Source: Microbacterium invictum (GTDB lineage: Bacteria; Actinomycetota; Actinomycetes; Actinomycetales; Microbacteriaceae). From it: 64,000 bases of DNA. How positions within the stretch are numbered: the first letter of the stretch is position 1; each line of letters opens with the position of its first letter. The notes under the pieces were generated by a model that ran no database searches, had not been told where the DNA came from, and worked only from the letters and a program-made list of their open reading frames with translations. Below are positions 42,212-51,733 of this stretch, one piece after another. The translations under genes were made by a program, and so were the position numbers. The DNA lies in assembly GCF_034421375.1 (NCBI RefSeq), contig NZ_CP139779.1:744001-808000 (forward strand), written 5' to 3'.

Positions 42212-43426
42212 TCAGGTCGTCCGGGGACGGCACGCGTGCGCGAGCAGCGCGGCCAGAGCCGCGACGGCCGCGACGGCGGCGGCGACGATCCAGCCGACGG
42301 AGGTCCCGAGAATATCGAAGGCGAAGCCGAACACGAAGGGCCCCAGCGCGCTGCCGGCGTAGGCGCCGGACTGGACGACACCCGTCGCACGGGCGCTGTG
42401 CGGGTGAGTCGTATGTGAGACCACGTAATGGATGAGGCCGCTCCATCCCCAGCCGAATCCGAACGCCAGGACGCATCCGATCACGAACGCGACAGGCGAG
42501 AAGGCGGCGATTCCGGCGATTCCGACTGCTCCGATACCGAGCATGAGACTCACCGTGGCCAGCGTGCCGCCGACACCGCGGTCGGCCAGCCACCCGACGA
42601 GGGGTCGGGCCACGGCTCCGGCGACGCTGCCGATACCGAGGATCAGACCGGCGACGCCGGGTGCGACACCGAGGTCAACTCCCGCGCTGACGGTGAACGC
42701 GCCGACGACATTCGCCTGCGCCGAACCCAGGCCGCTGGCCAGCGACACGAGCACGAGGAACGGCACGAGTCGTCGCGGCAGCGCACTGCGTTCTCGAGTG
42801 CGCGCGCGACGTCGCCGCGGTGCCGCCGGCACGACGGCGCGAAGGAGGGGCAGGACAAGCAGTCCGCAGGCGGCAGCGAGCGCGAACGTCCATCGCCAGC
42901 CCACCGTGAGAGCGAGGGTCGGCACGGCGAGACCGGCGAGGAGGGTCGACAGGGGGATCGCCGCCTGTTTGACGCCGTACGCCAGGGCTCGCCGCCGCCG
43001 TCCCACCTGCTGCGCGATGAGCGCGTTGGAGGGAGGATGCCCCAGGGCGTTGCCGAAGCCGGCGACGCCGAGCCAGACGATCAGCCACCACCACACGTCT
43101 GGTGCCAGAGCGATACCGGCCAGCGCGCCGCTCCCGAGGAGGGTGGCGAGCATCATCGACCGGCGTTCACCGAGCCGCGGCGCGAGGGCGCCGGCCACCG
43201 GGGAGAAGAGGGCCGACGCCGACCAGTAGGCGGCGATCACGACACCCAGCCGGCTGATCGTGAGCCCGACGTCGGCGGACATCTGCACGCTCACACCGGC
43301 GACGAGGAACACCGGCAGTACCGTCATCACCGTCGTCGAGATCGCCGCGACAACCGCGACGCGGCCCGGGCGACGACGCGCGCGTGACACGATGGGCGCA
43401 CGGCGGACGATGACGGCAGAGGGCAC
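42212..43426 (-). CDS. MFS transporter, CynX/NimT-like
   Basis: A 404-residue twelve-helix carrier. It has an N-terminal half with GVVIAAYWSASALFSPVAGA and the APRLGERRSMM loop, a basic central loop (RRRRARTRERSALPRR) and a second half with VGWLADRGVGG. The family moves small anions or metabolites. It is divergent from the GntR gene, and two matching operator sites lie between them, so it probably imports the substrate, or exports a product, of the catabolic cluster. GTG start with AGAGGA six bases upstream. Confidence 0.86.
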   Translation of the reverse strand: MPSAVIVRRAPIVSRARRRPGRVAVVAAISTTVMTVLPVFLVAGVSVQMSADVGLTISRLGVVIAAYWSASALFSPVAGALAPRLGERRSMMLATLLGSGALAGIALAPDVWWWLIVWLGVAGFGNALGHPPSNALIAQQVGRRRRALAYGVKQAAIPLSTLLAGLAVPTLALTVGWRWTFALAAACGLLVLPLLRAVVPAAPRRRRARTRERSALPRRLVPFLVLVSLASGLGSAQANVVGAFTVSAGVDLGVAPGVAGLILGIGSVAGAVARPLVGWLADRGVGGTLATVSLMLGIGAVGIAGIAAFSPVAFVIGCVLAFGFGWGWSGLIHYVVSHTTHPHSARATGVVQSGAYAGSALGPFVFGFAFDILGTSVGWIVAAAVAAVAALAALLAHACRPRTT

Positions 43427-43470
43427 TGCGAATCCTCTCGGCAGGGGCGTTGGGGGAGGCGCAGGCCATT

Positions 43471-43480
43471 CTGCATACAG
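43471..43480. promoter_or_regulatory. GntR operator candidate CTGCATACAG
   Basis: Imperfect palindrome CTGCATACAG, the exact reverse complement of the site at 43533-43542. The two are 62 bp apart, close to six helical turns, in the 132-bp gap between the MFS and GntR genes. Confidence 0.55.
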
Positions 43481-43532
43481 CTCACCGATTGCTTGGCACA
43501 ACTACGGCGAACTTTTCACCATCTACTCTATT

Positions 43533-43542
43533 CTGTATGCAG
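43533..43542. promoter_or_regulatory. GntR operator candidate CTGTATGCAG
   Basis: Second copy in the divergent gap, 17 nt upstream of the regulator start. Autoregulation is likely. Confidence 0.55.
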
Positions 43543-43558
43543 ATCGGGGGGAGCGCGG

Positions 43559-44209
43559 ATGGCAGCGCAGTTTGAGGAGGCCGTCGAACGGCTGCGTCAA
43601 TGGATCCTCGACGGCACATACGGCCCGGGTGCCAAGCTCGGTGCGGCAGAGGTGGCGTCGGCGCTGGGGATGTCGCGGACACCGGTGCGCGAGGCGTTCC
43701 GCATCCTGTCGATGGAGGGACTCGTCGAGCTCACCTCCAACCGGGGCGCGCGCGTGGCGATCTGGGAGGATCAGGAGCTCGACACCGTCTTCGAGACGCG
43801 GATCGCGCTCGAAGGGCTCGCCTGCCGCCTCGCCGCGGATCGCATCACCGCTGCACAGGTCGATCAGCTCGCCGAGATCGCCCAGCGCATCGTCGAGCTC
43901 GGGATGCCGCAGAGCGAAGAGGACATGCAGCAGATCCATCGCCTCAACGGCGAGTTCCACGGGGCGATCATCGCCATCGCCGGCAGCGATGCGCTCGGAA
44001 CCGCCATGGGCGGCATCGTTCATGCCGCGATCCTCACCCGCACCCGCGAGTCGTACGACGAGACCGATCAGACCCGAAGCGCGCAGCACCATGTCGAACT
44101 CGTCGCCGCACTCCGCGCCGGCGACGGTCGGTGGGCGCAGTCGGTCATGACGAGCCATCTTCTCGCCGCGCGCGCCTCCCTTCTCGGGCCGCGACGAACC
44201 CCGGCCTGA
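43559..44209 (+). CDS. GntR-family transcriptional regulator, FCD type
   Basis: A 216-residue regulator with an N-terminal winged helix ([16 protein letters not shown], then [17 protein letters not shown]) and an FCD ligand domain whose metal-site helix reads [10 protein letters not shown]. It precedes a LeuD-like gene by 29 nt and faces an MFS gene. TGYATRCA-type sites lie before this gene (two) and in the 45708-45875 divergent region (three). It is thus the likely switch for the whole cluster, with an acid of the pathway as ligand. The ATG has GGGGGGAG upstream; an open frame further upstream covers the operator region. Confidence 0.9.
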   Translation: MAAQFEEAVERLRQWILDGTYGPGAKLGAAEVASALGMSRTPVREAFRILSMEGLVELTSNRGARVAIWEDQELDTVFETRIALEGLACRLAADRITAAQVDQLAEIAQRIVELGMPQSEEDMQQIHRLNGEFHGAIIAIAGSDALGTAMGGIVHAAILTRTRESYDETDQTRSAQHHVELVAALRAGDGRWAQSVMTSHLLAARASLLGPRRTPA

Positions 44210-44238
44210 TGCCCGCGTCCGCCACCGACAGGAGAACC

Positions 44239-44829
44239 ATGGAGCCCCTCACGAGCCACACCGGCGTTGCCGCGCCGCTCGACGTGTCGAACATCGACAC
44301 CGATCAACTGCTCCCCGGCGAGTACCTCAAGCGCATCACCCGAACCGGGTTCGAGGACGGTCTGTTCGCATCGTGGCGAGCCGACCCAGGCTTCGTCCTG
44401 AACAGACCGGAGTACGCCCGCGCGTCGATCCTCGTGGCGGGTCCCGACTTCGGCACCGGGTCGTCGCGGGAGCACGCCGTGTGGGCCCTGCAGGACTGGG
44501 GGTTCCGGGTCGTCATCTCGTCGCGCTTCGCCGACATCTTCCGCTCGAATGCGGGCAAGTCCGGGCTTCTGGCGGCGCGGGTGGCACAGCCCGAGGTCTC
44601 GCGCATCCTGGCGGCACTCGACGACGCACCGGGGATGGAGCTCACCGTCGACCTGGCGGCGCGGACGGTGGCAGGTGACGGGCTCGGCGCGGTCCCCTTC
44701 GAGATCGACGACTACACCGCCTGGCGGCTGCTGAACGGCTTCGACGACATCGCCATCACTTTGCAGAGCGCGGGCGAGATCGCGGAGTTCGAAGCGCAGC
44801 GCCCTGCCTTCACCCCCCGGGTCCGCTAG
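44239..44829 (+). CDS. LeuD-like small subunit of an aconitase-family hydratase
   Basis: A 196-residue swivelling-domain protein with [14 protein letters not shown] near the N-terminus and the substrate loop [13 protein letters not shown]. It is homologous to 3-isopropylmalate dehydratase small subunit. The matching large subunit is 11 kb away at 55636 in the same cluster, not adjacent as in leucine operons, and both sit among catabolic genes. A (di)substituted maleate hydratase, as in DmdAB of nicotinate fermenters, is a reasonable guess. CAGGAG upstream fixes the ATG. Its stop overlaps that of the convergent lyase gene by four bases (CTAG). Confidence 0.88.
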   Translation: MEPLTSHTGVAAPLDVSNIDTDQLLPGEYLKRITRTGFEDGLFASWRADPGFVLNRPEYARASILVAGPDFGTGSSREHAVWALQDWGFRVVISSRFADIFRSNAGKSGLLAARVAQPEVSRILAALDDAPGMELTVDLAARTVAGDGLGAVPFEIDDYTAWRLLNGFDDIAITLQSAGEIAEFEAQRPAFTPRVR

Positions 44830-45707
44830 GAGGGGAAGTCGCCCGCGCGTCCGAGGAGGGCCGGCGGGAGGATGCCGAGGGCCTCGGTGATGAACCGCGT
44901 CGCCGCGAGGACGCCGTCCAGGCTCTGGCTGACCTCGTGACCGCTGCGCTTCAGTGCGTACAGGAGGTCTTCGGTGGCGATGTTCCCCGTCGCCGCCGGC
45001 GCGAACGGACACCCCCCGATGCCGCCGGTCGACGCGTCGAGCACCTCGACGCCCATCTCGACCGCGGTCAGCGCGTTGGCGTACCCGGTGTTGCGCGTGT
45101 TGTGAAGATGCAGCCGCATCGGAACGTCGATCTCGTCGCGCGCGGCAGTCACGCGGTCTCGCACATCACGGGGAACGCCCACACCGATCGTGTCGGCCAG
45201 AGCGAGCTCTGAGATCGGCAGGTCGCTCACAGCGCGCGTCAGTTCGGCGATCCGCGCGACGGGTACCTCGCCCTCGAAGGGGCACCCGAAGGCGGCGCCG
45301 ATCGTCACGGTCGTCGGGATCCCCGCATCGACCAATCGCTCGACCATCTTCGGCAGCACGGCCAGGCTCTCTGCGACGGTCATCCCCTGATTCCGTCGCG
45401 AGAACTCATCCGTGGCCACGAGCACGATGTTGGCCTCGTCGATGCCCGCGGCGATCGCGCGATCCACGCCTCGGGGATTCATGACCAGGCCGCTGTAGGC
45501 GACCCCCTCGACCCGGGGAACCGCTGCCATGACCTCTTCGGCTCCCGCCATCTGAGGAACGCGATCGGGTCGCGCGAAGCTCACCGCCTCGATGCGCCGC
45601 GCGCCTGAGGCGACCACGTGCTCGATGTACCGGACGCGCGTCCGGACGTCGAGGACGACCTTCTCGTTCTGCAGGCCGTCCCGCGGCCCGACCTCCACGA
45701 TCTGCAC
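44826..45707 (-). CDS. Hydroxymethylglutaryl-CoA lyase family protein
   Basis: A 293-residue TIM-barrel lyase of the HMGL-like group. The N-terminal [12 protein letters not shown] gives the catalytic R9/D10, HLHNTRN the metal histidines, and [12 protein letters not shown] the active-site C233 and asparagine. These residues are complete, so it should cleave a 3-hydroxyacyl-CoA such as HMG-CoA or citramalyl-CoA. The divergent CoA-transferase gene could make its thioester substrate. The GTG start has GGGAGG five bases upstream. The frame extends upstream across the operator region, but that part is not protein-like. Confidence 0.9.
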   Translation of the reverse strand: MQIVEVGPRDGLQNEKVVLDVRTRVRYIEHVVASGARRIEAVSFARPDRVPQMAGAEEVMAAVPRVEGVAYSGLVMNPRGVDRAIAAGIDEANIVLVATDEFSRRNQGMTVAESLAVLPKMVERLVDAGIPTTVTIGAAFGCPFEGEVPVARIAELTRAVSDLPISELALADTIGVGVPRDVRDRVTAARDEIDVPMRLHLHNTRNTGYANALTAVEMGVEVLDASTGGIGGCPFAPAATGNIATEDLLYALKRSGHEVSQSLDGVLAATRFITEALGILPPALLGRAGDFPS

Positions 45708-45758
45708 GTTCGCCTCCCGGCATCCATTGTTACGTGAAAATGCGCCTGTGTTTCGGAT

Positions 45759-45768
45759 AAGTATGCAT
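45759..45768. promoter_or_regulatory. Weak GntR operator-like site AAGTATGCAT
   Basis: Seven of ten bases match the CTGTATGCAG site. It lies 21 bp (two turns) before the better site at 45780. Confidence 0.3.
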
Positions 45769-45779
45769 CCTGTAAATAA

Positions 45780-45789
45780 GTGCATGCAG
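45780..45789. promoter_or_regulatory. GntR operator candidate GTGCATGCAG
   Basis: Nine of ten positions fit YTGYATRCAG, in the 168-bp divergent region between the HMGL-like gene and the CoA-transferase operon. No gene is seen in this region. Confidence 0.5.
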
Positions 45790-45830
45790 AGTTGGCGAAA
45801 ACCCTGGACACAACCCCAGGATGTGAGTAG

Positions 45831-45848
45831 AACTGAATGCAATCAGTT
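45831..45848. promoter_or_regulatory. 18-bp palindrome upstream of the CoA-transferase operon
   Basis: AACTGA-ATGCAA-TCAGTT has perfect 6-bp arms. It includes CTGAATGCAA, an 8/10 match to the cluster operator, centred about 36 nt before the start codon. Confidence 0.5.
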
Positions 45849-45875
45849 CGAAGACGAGCGGAGGTGTGTGCATCC

Positions 45876-47129
45876 ATGAAGCCCCAGGATGTTCCCACGG
45901 GTTCGGCCAACGCACCCGACGAGAATGACCGCAGCGGCATGCCGCTGGCCGATCTTCGCGTCATCGAGATGGGTCAACTGCTCGCGGGCCCGTTCTGCGC
46001 CCAGCTGCTCGGCGACTTCGGTGCCGACGTCATCAAGATCGAGCAGCCCACCGTCGGAGACCCCATCCGCGAGTGGGGACAGGCGAAGGCCGATGGTGCG
46101 TCTCTGTGGTGGCCTGTGCTCGGACGGAACAAGCGCACGATCACCTGCAACCTGAGGGTCGCCGAGGGGCAGGATCTCGTGCGGCGGCTCGTCGCCGATG
46201 CCGACGTCCTGCTGGAGAACTTCCGCCCGGGCACCCTGGAGAAGTGGGGTCTCTCGCCCGAGGAGCTGTGGGCCATCAATCCCCGGCTCGTGATCACCCG
46301 CGTGAGCGGCTACGGGCAGACCGGCCCCTACTCCAGCCGCGCCGGCTACGGCTCGATCGGTGAGGCGATGGGGGGCCTGCGCCACGTCACGGGCGACCCG
46401 TCCACACCCCCCTCGCGCGCCGGCATCTCGATCGGCGACGAGCTGGCAGCGGTCTTCGCGACCATCGGCACCCTCGTGGCGCTCCACCACCGCGAGCGCA
46501 CCGGGCGCGGACAGGTCGTCGATTCCGCCATCTACGAGGCCGTGCTGGCCATGATGGAATCCCTCATCCCGGAGTGGCAGGTCGCCGGGTACGTCCGCGA
46601 ACGCACCGGCGCGACCCTCCCGGGGGTGGCGCCCAGCAACATCTACCCGACGCGCTCGGGGGCGATGGTGCTCGTCGCCGCCAACCAGGACTCCGTCTTC
46701 CGCCGCCTCACCGAGGTGATGGGGCGGCCCGAGCTCGCCGAGGACCCCCGGTTCGTCGACCACGCATCACGCGGCGAGAACATGACCGAGCTCGACGGCC
46801 TCATCGCGGGGTGGACGGCCGCGCACGCCACCGACGACCTGCTCGCGAAACTGCACGCGGCCGGCATCCCGGCGGGACTCATCTACACGGCGCCCGACAT
46901 GCTCGCCGACCCTCACTTCGCCGCGCGTGAAGCCATCACGCGCGTGTGGTCACCCGAGCTCGGTCGTGACCTGTCGATGCAGAACGTCTTCCCTCGGCTC
47001 TCCGAGACCCCCGGCCGCGTCCGGCACGTGGGTCGCCCGCGGGGAGCCGACAACACCAGCGTGTACGGCGAGCTACTGGGACTGAGCGCCCAGAAGATCG
47101 CCGAACTACGAGCCAGCGGAGTCATCTAG
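45876..47129 (+). CDS. CaiB/BaiF family III CoA-transferase
   Basis: A 417-residue CoA-transferase with the characteristic N-terminal LLAGPFCAQLLGDFGADVIKIE and catalytic D188 in ISIGDELAA. It moves CoA from a donor thioester such as succinyl-CoA to a carboxylic acid. First gene of the long catabolic operon; its product probably feeds the divergently encoded HMGL-like lyase or activates a released acid. The ATG at 45876 has GGAGG ten bases upstream. An earlier ATG at 45837 lies inside the operator palindrome and has no ribosome site. Confidence 0.92.
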   Translation: MKPQDVPTGSANAPDENDRSGMPLADLRVIEMGQLLAGPFCAQLLGDFGADVIKIEQPTVGDPIREWGQAKADGASLWWPVLGRNKRTITCNLRVAEGQDLVRRLVADADVLLENFRPGTLEKWGLSPEELWAINPRLVITRVSGYGQTGPYSSRAGYGSIGEAMGGLRHVTGDPSTPPSRAGISIGDELAAVFATIGTLVALHHRERTGRGQVVDSAIYEAVLAMMESLIPEWQVAGYVRERTGATLPGVAPSNIYPTRSGAMVLVAANQDSVFRRLTEVMGRPELAEDPRFVDHASRGENMTELDGLIAGWTAAHATDDLLAKLHAAGIPAGLIYTAPDMLADPHFAAREAITRVWSPELGRDLSMQNVFPRLSETPGRVRHVGRPRGADNTSVYGELLGLSAQKIAELRASGVI

Positions 47130-47139
47130 GAGGAATGGA

Positions 47140-49200
47140 ATGACCTATCGGGTCGGAGTGGATGTCGGCGGAACCTTCACCGACGTGCTCCTCATCAACG
47201 CGGAAACAGGCGAGACGTGGCGCTCCAAGGTGCCCTCGACGCCCGAGGACCAGTCGATCGGCGTGCTGCGCGGCATCGAGAAGGCGTGCGAGGAGGCCGG
47301 AATCGCCCGGGGCGATGTGACTCACGTGCAGCACGGCACGACGGTGGCCACGAACGCCGTGCTCGAGGGGAAGGGGGCCAAGGTCGGACTCATCACGACG
47401 GCCGGCTTCCGGCAGGTGCTCCAGATCGCGCGGTCGTATGTGCCGGGCGGTCTCGCGGGCTGGATCGTGTGGCCCAAGCCCGAGCCCCTCGCGAAGCTCG
47501 AGAACACCATCGAGGTCTCGGAGCGGGTGAGCACGAAGGGTGAGATCGTCGACGCGCTCGATGAGGACGACGCCCGGGCGCAGATCGCCAAGCTCCGCGC
47601 CGAGGGCGTCGGGACGGTCTGTGTGAGCCTCATCAACTCCTTCGCCAACGACGCCCACGAGCGACGCCTCGTCGAGATCCTCGCCGAGGAGATGCCCGGG
47701 GTCCCGGTGTCGATCTCGAGTGACGTCCTCCCCGAGATGCGCGAGTACGAGCGCACCCTCACGACCGTCGCCAACGGCTACGTGCAGGTTCAGGTGGGCG
47801 ACTACGTCCGCAACCTCGAGCACAAGATGCACGACGGCGGCCTGGATGCCGAACTCGCCGTCCTCCGTTCGGATGGCGGGCTGTCGTCGCCGGCCGCAGC
47901 GATCGATCGGCCGGTGACGCTCCTGATGTCCGGCCCCGCCGGTGGCGTGACCGGTGCGACCTGGGCGGCGAAAGCGGCCGAGCAGGGCGACTTCCTGGCC
48001 TTCGACATGGGCGGGACGTCCACCGACGTCGCGCTCGTGCAGGGGTATCAGCCCAAGATCGCCAAGGACACCGAGGTCGGGGATCTGAAGATCCGCGTGA
48101 GCTCGGTCGATGTGCGCACCGTCGGCGCCGGCGGCGGGTCCATCGCCCACGTGCCCGAGCTGACCCGCGCGCTTCGCGTCGGCCCGGAGTCGGCCGGCGC
48201 GGTGCCCGGACCCGCGTCCTACGGCAAGGGCGGCACCCTCCCCACCGTCACCGATGCCAATGTCGTGCTCGGCTACCTCCCCGCCGAGCTTGCCGGCGGA
48301 GAGATCACGATGGATGTCGCGGCGGCACGCGCCGCCGTGGCCTCGATCCAGGAGGCCACGGGCCTGAACAGCGTCGAGGCCGTGGCCGCCGGCATCATCG
48401 ACATCGTCAACGAGAACATCCTCGGCGCCATCCGCCTCGTCTCGGTGCAGCAGGGGCACGATCCGCGTGACTTCGCCCTCGTGGCCTTCGGCGGCGCGGG
48501 CCCACTCCACGGGAATGCGCTCGGCCGACTTCTCGGCTCATGGCCGGTCATCATCCCGCCGTCCCCGGGCGTGCTCAACGCCTACGGCGACGTCATGACC
48601 AGCCATCGCGAGGAGTCCGGCCGCACCATCCTGCGCGAGCTCGGATCCCTCACCCCCGCCGGTCTCGCGCAGGAGTTCGACGAGCTCGCCGCCGTCACCC
48701 GTGAGCGTCTCGGCCGTCAGGGGATCGCGGAGGAGACGCTGTCCTTCACCTACGCCGCAGACGTCCGCTACCACGGCCAGGGTTTCGAGTTGACCGTGGA
48801 GGTCGATCGGTCCTCGCTGGACGCACCGGACGGTCTCGAGCGGATCGCGGCGACATTCGATGCCGAGCACGAGCGCCTGTTCTCCTTCCTCCTCGACGCC
48901 GATCACGAGATCGTCGCCCTCACCGTCACCGCCAAGGGCGCCGAGACGCAGATCCCGCTCATCCGCCTCGAGGAGGGCGACGGCGACGTGTCGCGCGCGC
49001 TCCTGCGCACCACCGAGATCTGGGTCGACGGCGGCGTCCACACGGCGGGTCTGTACGACCGTGATCAGCTGCGCGCCGGCGATGTCGTCGTCGGCCCCGC
49101 GATCGTCGTGGAAATGGACTCCACCGCCCTCGTCCTCCCCGACCACGCCGCCACCGTGCACTCCAGCGGCGCCCTGCTCATCGAACCTGTGAAGGAGTAG
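47140..49200 (+). CDS. hyuA: Hydantoinase/oxoprolinase subunit A (HyuA family)
   Basis: A 686-residue ATPase subunit. Phosphate-binding motifs are VGVDVGGTFTDVLL (residues 4-17) and FDMGGTSTDVAL near residue 287, with GAGGGSIAHV and FGGAGPLHG further on. With HyuB it hydrolyses cyclic amides (hydantoins, 5-oxoproline, N-methylhydantoin, lactams, imides) at the cost of ATP. The amidase gene two places downstream suggests that ring opening gives a half-amide or carbamoyl product. GGAGGAATGGA provides the ribosome site, 10 nt after the CoA-transferase. Confidence 0.92.
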   Translation: MTYRVGVDVGGTFTDVLLINAETGETWRSKVPSTPEDQSIGVLRGIEKACEEAGIARGDVTHVQHGTTVATNAVLEGKGAKVGLITTAGFRQVLQIARSYVPGGLAGWIVWPKPEPLAKLENTIEVSERVSTKGEIVDALDEDDARAQIAKLRAEGVGTVCVSLINSFANDAHERRLVEILAEEMPGVPVSISSDVLPEMREYERTLTTVANGYVQVQVGDYVRNLEHKMHDGGLDAELAVLRSDGGLSSPAAAIDRPVTLLMSGPAGGVTGATWAAKAAEQGDFLAFDMGGTSTDVALVQGYQPKIAKDTEVGDLKIRVSSVDVRTVGAGGGSIAHVPELTRALRVGPESAGAVPGPASYGKGGTLPTVTDANVVLGYLPAELAGGEITMDVAAARAAVASIQEATGLNSVEAVAAGIIDIVNENILGAIRLVSVQQGHDPRDFALVAFGGAGPLHGNALGRLLGSWPVIIPPSPGVLNAYGDVMTSHREESGRTILRELGSLTPAGLAQEFDELAAVTRERLGRQGIAEETLSFTYAADVRYHGQGFELTVEVDRSSLDAPDGLERIAATFDAEHERLFSFLLDADHEIVALTVTAKGAETQIPLIRLEEGDGDVSRALLRTTEIWVDGGVHTAGLYDRDQLRAGDVVVGPAIVVEMDSTALVLPDHAATVHSSGALLIEPVKE

Positions 49201-49205
49201 CCGAC

Positions 49206-51077
49206 ATGGCAACGATCATCGAGACCAACCCGGAGCCGCTCGCGCCCGTCGAGGTCGACGTCGTCACCCTCGACCTCATCGAGAACAGTCTGCGAAACGC
49301 ACGATACGAGATGGACGAGGTGCTCTTCCGCACTGCGCTGTCTCCGGGCATCCGCGAACAGCACGACGAGTTCCCGCTCATCGCCGACGCGCAGGGACGC
49401 ATGGTCGTCGGGCAGTTCGGCCTCTCGGTGCCGGCTCTGCTCGAGCACTTCTCCGGCACGATCGAAGAGGGCGACGTCCTGCTCACGAGCGACCCGTACA
49501 GCTGCGGTGCCGCCATCAGCCACGCCAACGACTGGCTGGTGGTCTCGCCCATCTTCCACGACGGCCGGCTCATGGGCTGGGCGGCGATGTTCGGTCACAT
49601 GACCGATGTCGGCGGCAAGTCCCCGTCCTCGATGCCCACCGATGCGCGCACGATCTACGAAGAGGGCATCGTCATCCCGCCGTTCAAGCTCTACAAGGCG
49701 GGTGAGCTCAACACCGACGCGCTCGACATCATCCTCAACCAGGTACGGCAGCCGCAGTGGAACCGCGCCGACCTCAACGGGCTCGTCGCCGCCACGCGCA
49801 TCGCGGGCAAGCGCGTGGGCGAGATGTGCGAGCGCTTCGGCGCCGACACCTACGCCTCGGGCCTCGACGCGCTCCTGGACCGCAACTACCGCGCGATGAA
49901 GACGCTCCTGGAGATGCTGTTCGTCGACGGCGAGACCATCTCCTTCACCGACTACATCTGCGACGACGGTGTGGGATACGGGCCGTTCGAGCTGAAGCTG
50001 AGCCTCACCCGTCACGGCGACAAGGTCACCCTGGACTTCACCGGGAGTGCGCCTCAGGCCCCGGGACCGATCAACTACTTCCTCAACGAGAACCTCGTGA
50101 AGATGTTCTTCGGCATCTACGTCATCACCGTCGCCGACCCGCAGATCCTGTGGAACGACGGGTACTACCCCCTCATCGACGTCGTGATCCCGGACGGCTC
50201 GTTCTGGAAGCCCAAGTTCCCCGCGGCGCTGAACGCGCGCAACCACGGAATCGGCCGCCTGTTCGATCTCTTCGGAGGACTGCTCGGGCAGAAGACCCCC
50301 GACCTGCTCAACGCCGCCGGCTTCTCCTCCTCGCCCCACTTCATGTACTCGGGCACCTACTCCGAAGGGGAGAAGAAGGGCGAGTCGTTCCAGCTCTACT
50401 CCATCGGGTTCGGCGGGATCCCCGGTCGACCGATCGGCGACGGCCCCGACGGCCACTCGCTGTGGCCTTCGTTCCTCAACATCCCGTGCGAGTACCTCGA
50501 GAGCTACTACCCGATGCGCATCACGAAGTGGGAGACCATCCCCGACTCCGGCGGCGCGGGCCTGCACCGCGGTGGCAACGGCGTGGAAGTCGTCTACGAC
50601 TTCCTCGAGGACGGCGTGATCACCATCCACGACGACCGCTGGCTCACCTACCCCTGGGGGGTCAACGGCGGCAAGCCCGGCGCGCGCAGCCGCAAGTGGA
50701 TCGAACGCCTCGACGGAACGATCGAGGTGCTGCCGAGCAAGGTCGACGACGTGAAGGTGCGCAACGGCGAGAAGCTGCACTTCGGCACCTGGGGCGGCGG
50801 CGGCTGGGGCGACCCGCTCGCCCGCGACCCCGAACTGGTCGCCCTGGAGGTCAAGCGCGGCCTGGTCACCGCCGAGGGCGCCCGCGAGTACGGTGTCGTC
50901 CTGAGCGAGGACGGCTCGGTCGACGTCGCGGAGACCGGCGCCCTCCGCGATCGGATCCGTGACACCCGGCCCCCGCTCGAGACCTTCGACCGCGGCGGCG
51001 ACATCGAGACCATCCTCGCCAACGCGCTCGCCGAAACCGGCCTGCCGGCCCCGATGGCGCCCCCGGTGCTGACGTGA
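49206..51077 (+). CDS. hyuB: Hydantoinase/oxoprolinase subunit B (HyuB family)
   Basis: A 623-residue partner of HyuA. Typical features are the N-terminal VDVVTLDLIENSLRNARYEM, SGDPYSCGAAISHAND-like LLTSDPYSCGAAISHAND near residue 97, and a GGAGLHRGGNGVEV stretch near residue 450. It carries the substrate site for ATP-driven ring opening. It follows hyuA by 5 nt and its stop overlaps the amidase start. Carboxylase activity, as in acetone/acetophenone carboxylase relatives, is the main alternative, but the amidase neighbour favours an amidohydrolase. Confidence 0.92.
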   Translation: MATIIETNPEPLAPVEVDVVTLDLIENSLRNARYEMDEVLFRTALSPGIREQHDEFPLIADAQGRMVVGQFGLSVPALLEHFSGTIEEGDVLLTSDPYSCGAAISHANDWLVVSPIFHDGRLMGWAAMFGHMTDVGGKSPSSMPTDARTIYEEGIVIPPFKLYKAGELNTDALDIILNQVRQPQWNRADLNGLVAATRIAGKRVGEMCERFGADTYASGLDALLDRNYRAMKTLLEMLFVDGETISFTDYICDDGVGYGPFELKLSLTRHGDKVTLDFTGSAPQAPGPINYFLNENLVKMFFGIYVITVADPQILWNDGYYPLIDVVIPDGSFWKPKFPAALNARNHGIGRLFDLFGGLLGQKTPDLLNAAGFSSSPHFMYSGTYSEGEKKGESFQLYSIGFGGIPGRPIGDGPDGHSLWPSFLNIPCEYLESYYPMRITKWETIPDSGGAGLHRGGNGVEVVYDFLEDGVITIHDDRWLTYPWGVNGGKPGARSRKWIERLDGTIEVLPSKVDDVKVRNGEKLHFGTWGGGGWGDPLARDPELVALEVKRGLVTAEGAREYGVVLSEDGSVDVAETGALRDRIRDTRPPLETFDRGGDIETILANALAETGLPAPMAPPVLT

Positions 51078-51733
51078 GCAGCACCGACGGCGACCGCCCC
51101 GGCGTCCTGCCGCCGTCCGAGGCGGGGTTCGCGAACCGGCTCGAGCTGGGCGCTCGGCCCGCGCTCGTGATGGTCGACATCGTGCGCGCGTACTTCGAGC
51201 CGGGTGCGCAGCTCTACATGGGCGATGCGTCGAGCCTCGACGCGGCGGCGATCCTCCTCGAGGAGGCTCGAAGCGCGGGGATCCCGGTCGTCCACACCCG
51301 GGTGTCGTTCAGCGGCGGCGGTGCCGACGGCGGCTACTTCTTCAAGAAGGTCGGTGCGCTCGAGCACTTCGTCGGCGAGACGCCGCTGGGCGAGATCATG
51401 CCCGAAGTGGCACCTCTCCCCGGCGAAGTGGTCATCGTCAAGCAGTACGCGAGCGCCTTCTTCGGAACGACGCTGGCCTCCACACTCGCCGCTGCGGGGG
51501 TGGACACCCTCCTCATCGCGGGGGTGTCGACCAGCGGGTGCATTCGGGCGACCGCGGTGGACACGATCCAGCACGGGTTCATCCCCGTCGTCGTCCGCGA
51601 GGCGGTCGGCGACCGGCATCCCGCCCCGCACGAGGCGAACCTCTTCGACATCCAGGCGAAGTACGGCGAAGTGAAGACCCTCGCGGAGGCCACGGCCTAC
51701 CTGCGCGATCTCGCGGGGAGGGGGGAAGGATGA
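51074..51733 (+). CDS. Isochorismatase-fold cysteine hydrolase (N-carbamoylsarcosine/maleamate amidase-like)
   Basis: A 219-residue hydrolase with a complete catalytic triad D35 (MVDIVRAYF), K123 (VIVKQYASAFFG) and C156 (STSGCIRAT). In this fold the cysteine enzymes with DIVRAYF-type openings hydrolyse N-carbamoylsarcosine, maleamate or similar amides. After HyuAB it would release ammonia (or ammonia and CO2) from the ring-opened product. GTGA overlap with hyuB and ATGA overlap with the permease show tight coupling. Confidence 0.9.
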   Translation: MSSTDGDRPGVLPPSEAGFANRLELGARPALVMVDIVRAYFEPGAQLYMGDASSLDAAAILLEEARSAGIPVVHTRVSFSGGGADGGYFFKKVGALEHFVGETPLGEIMPEVAPLPGEVVIVKQYASAFFGTTLASTLAAAGVDTLLIAGVSTSGCIRATAVDTIQHGFIPVVVREAVGDRHPAPHEANLFDIQAKYGEVKTLAEATAYLRDLAGRGEG

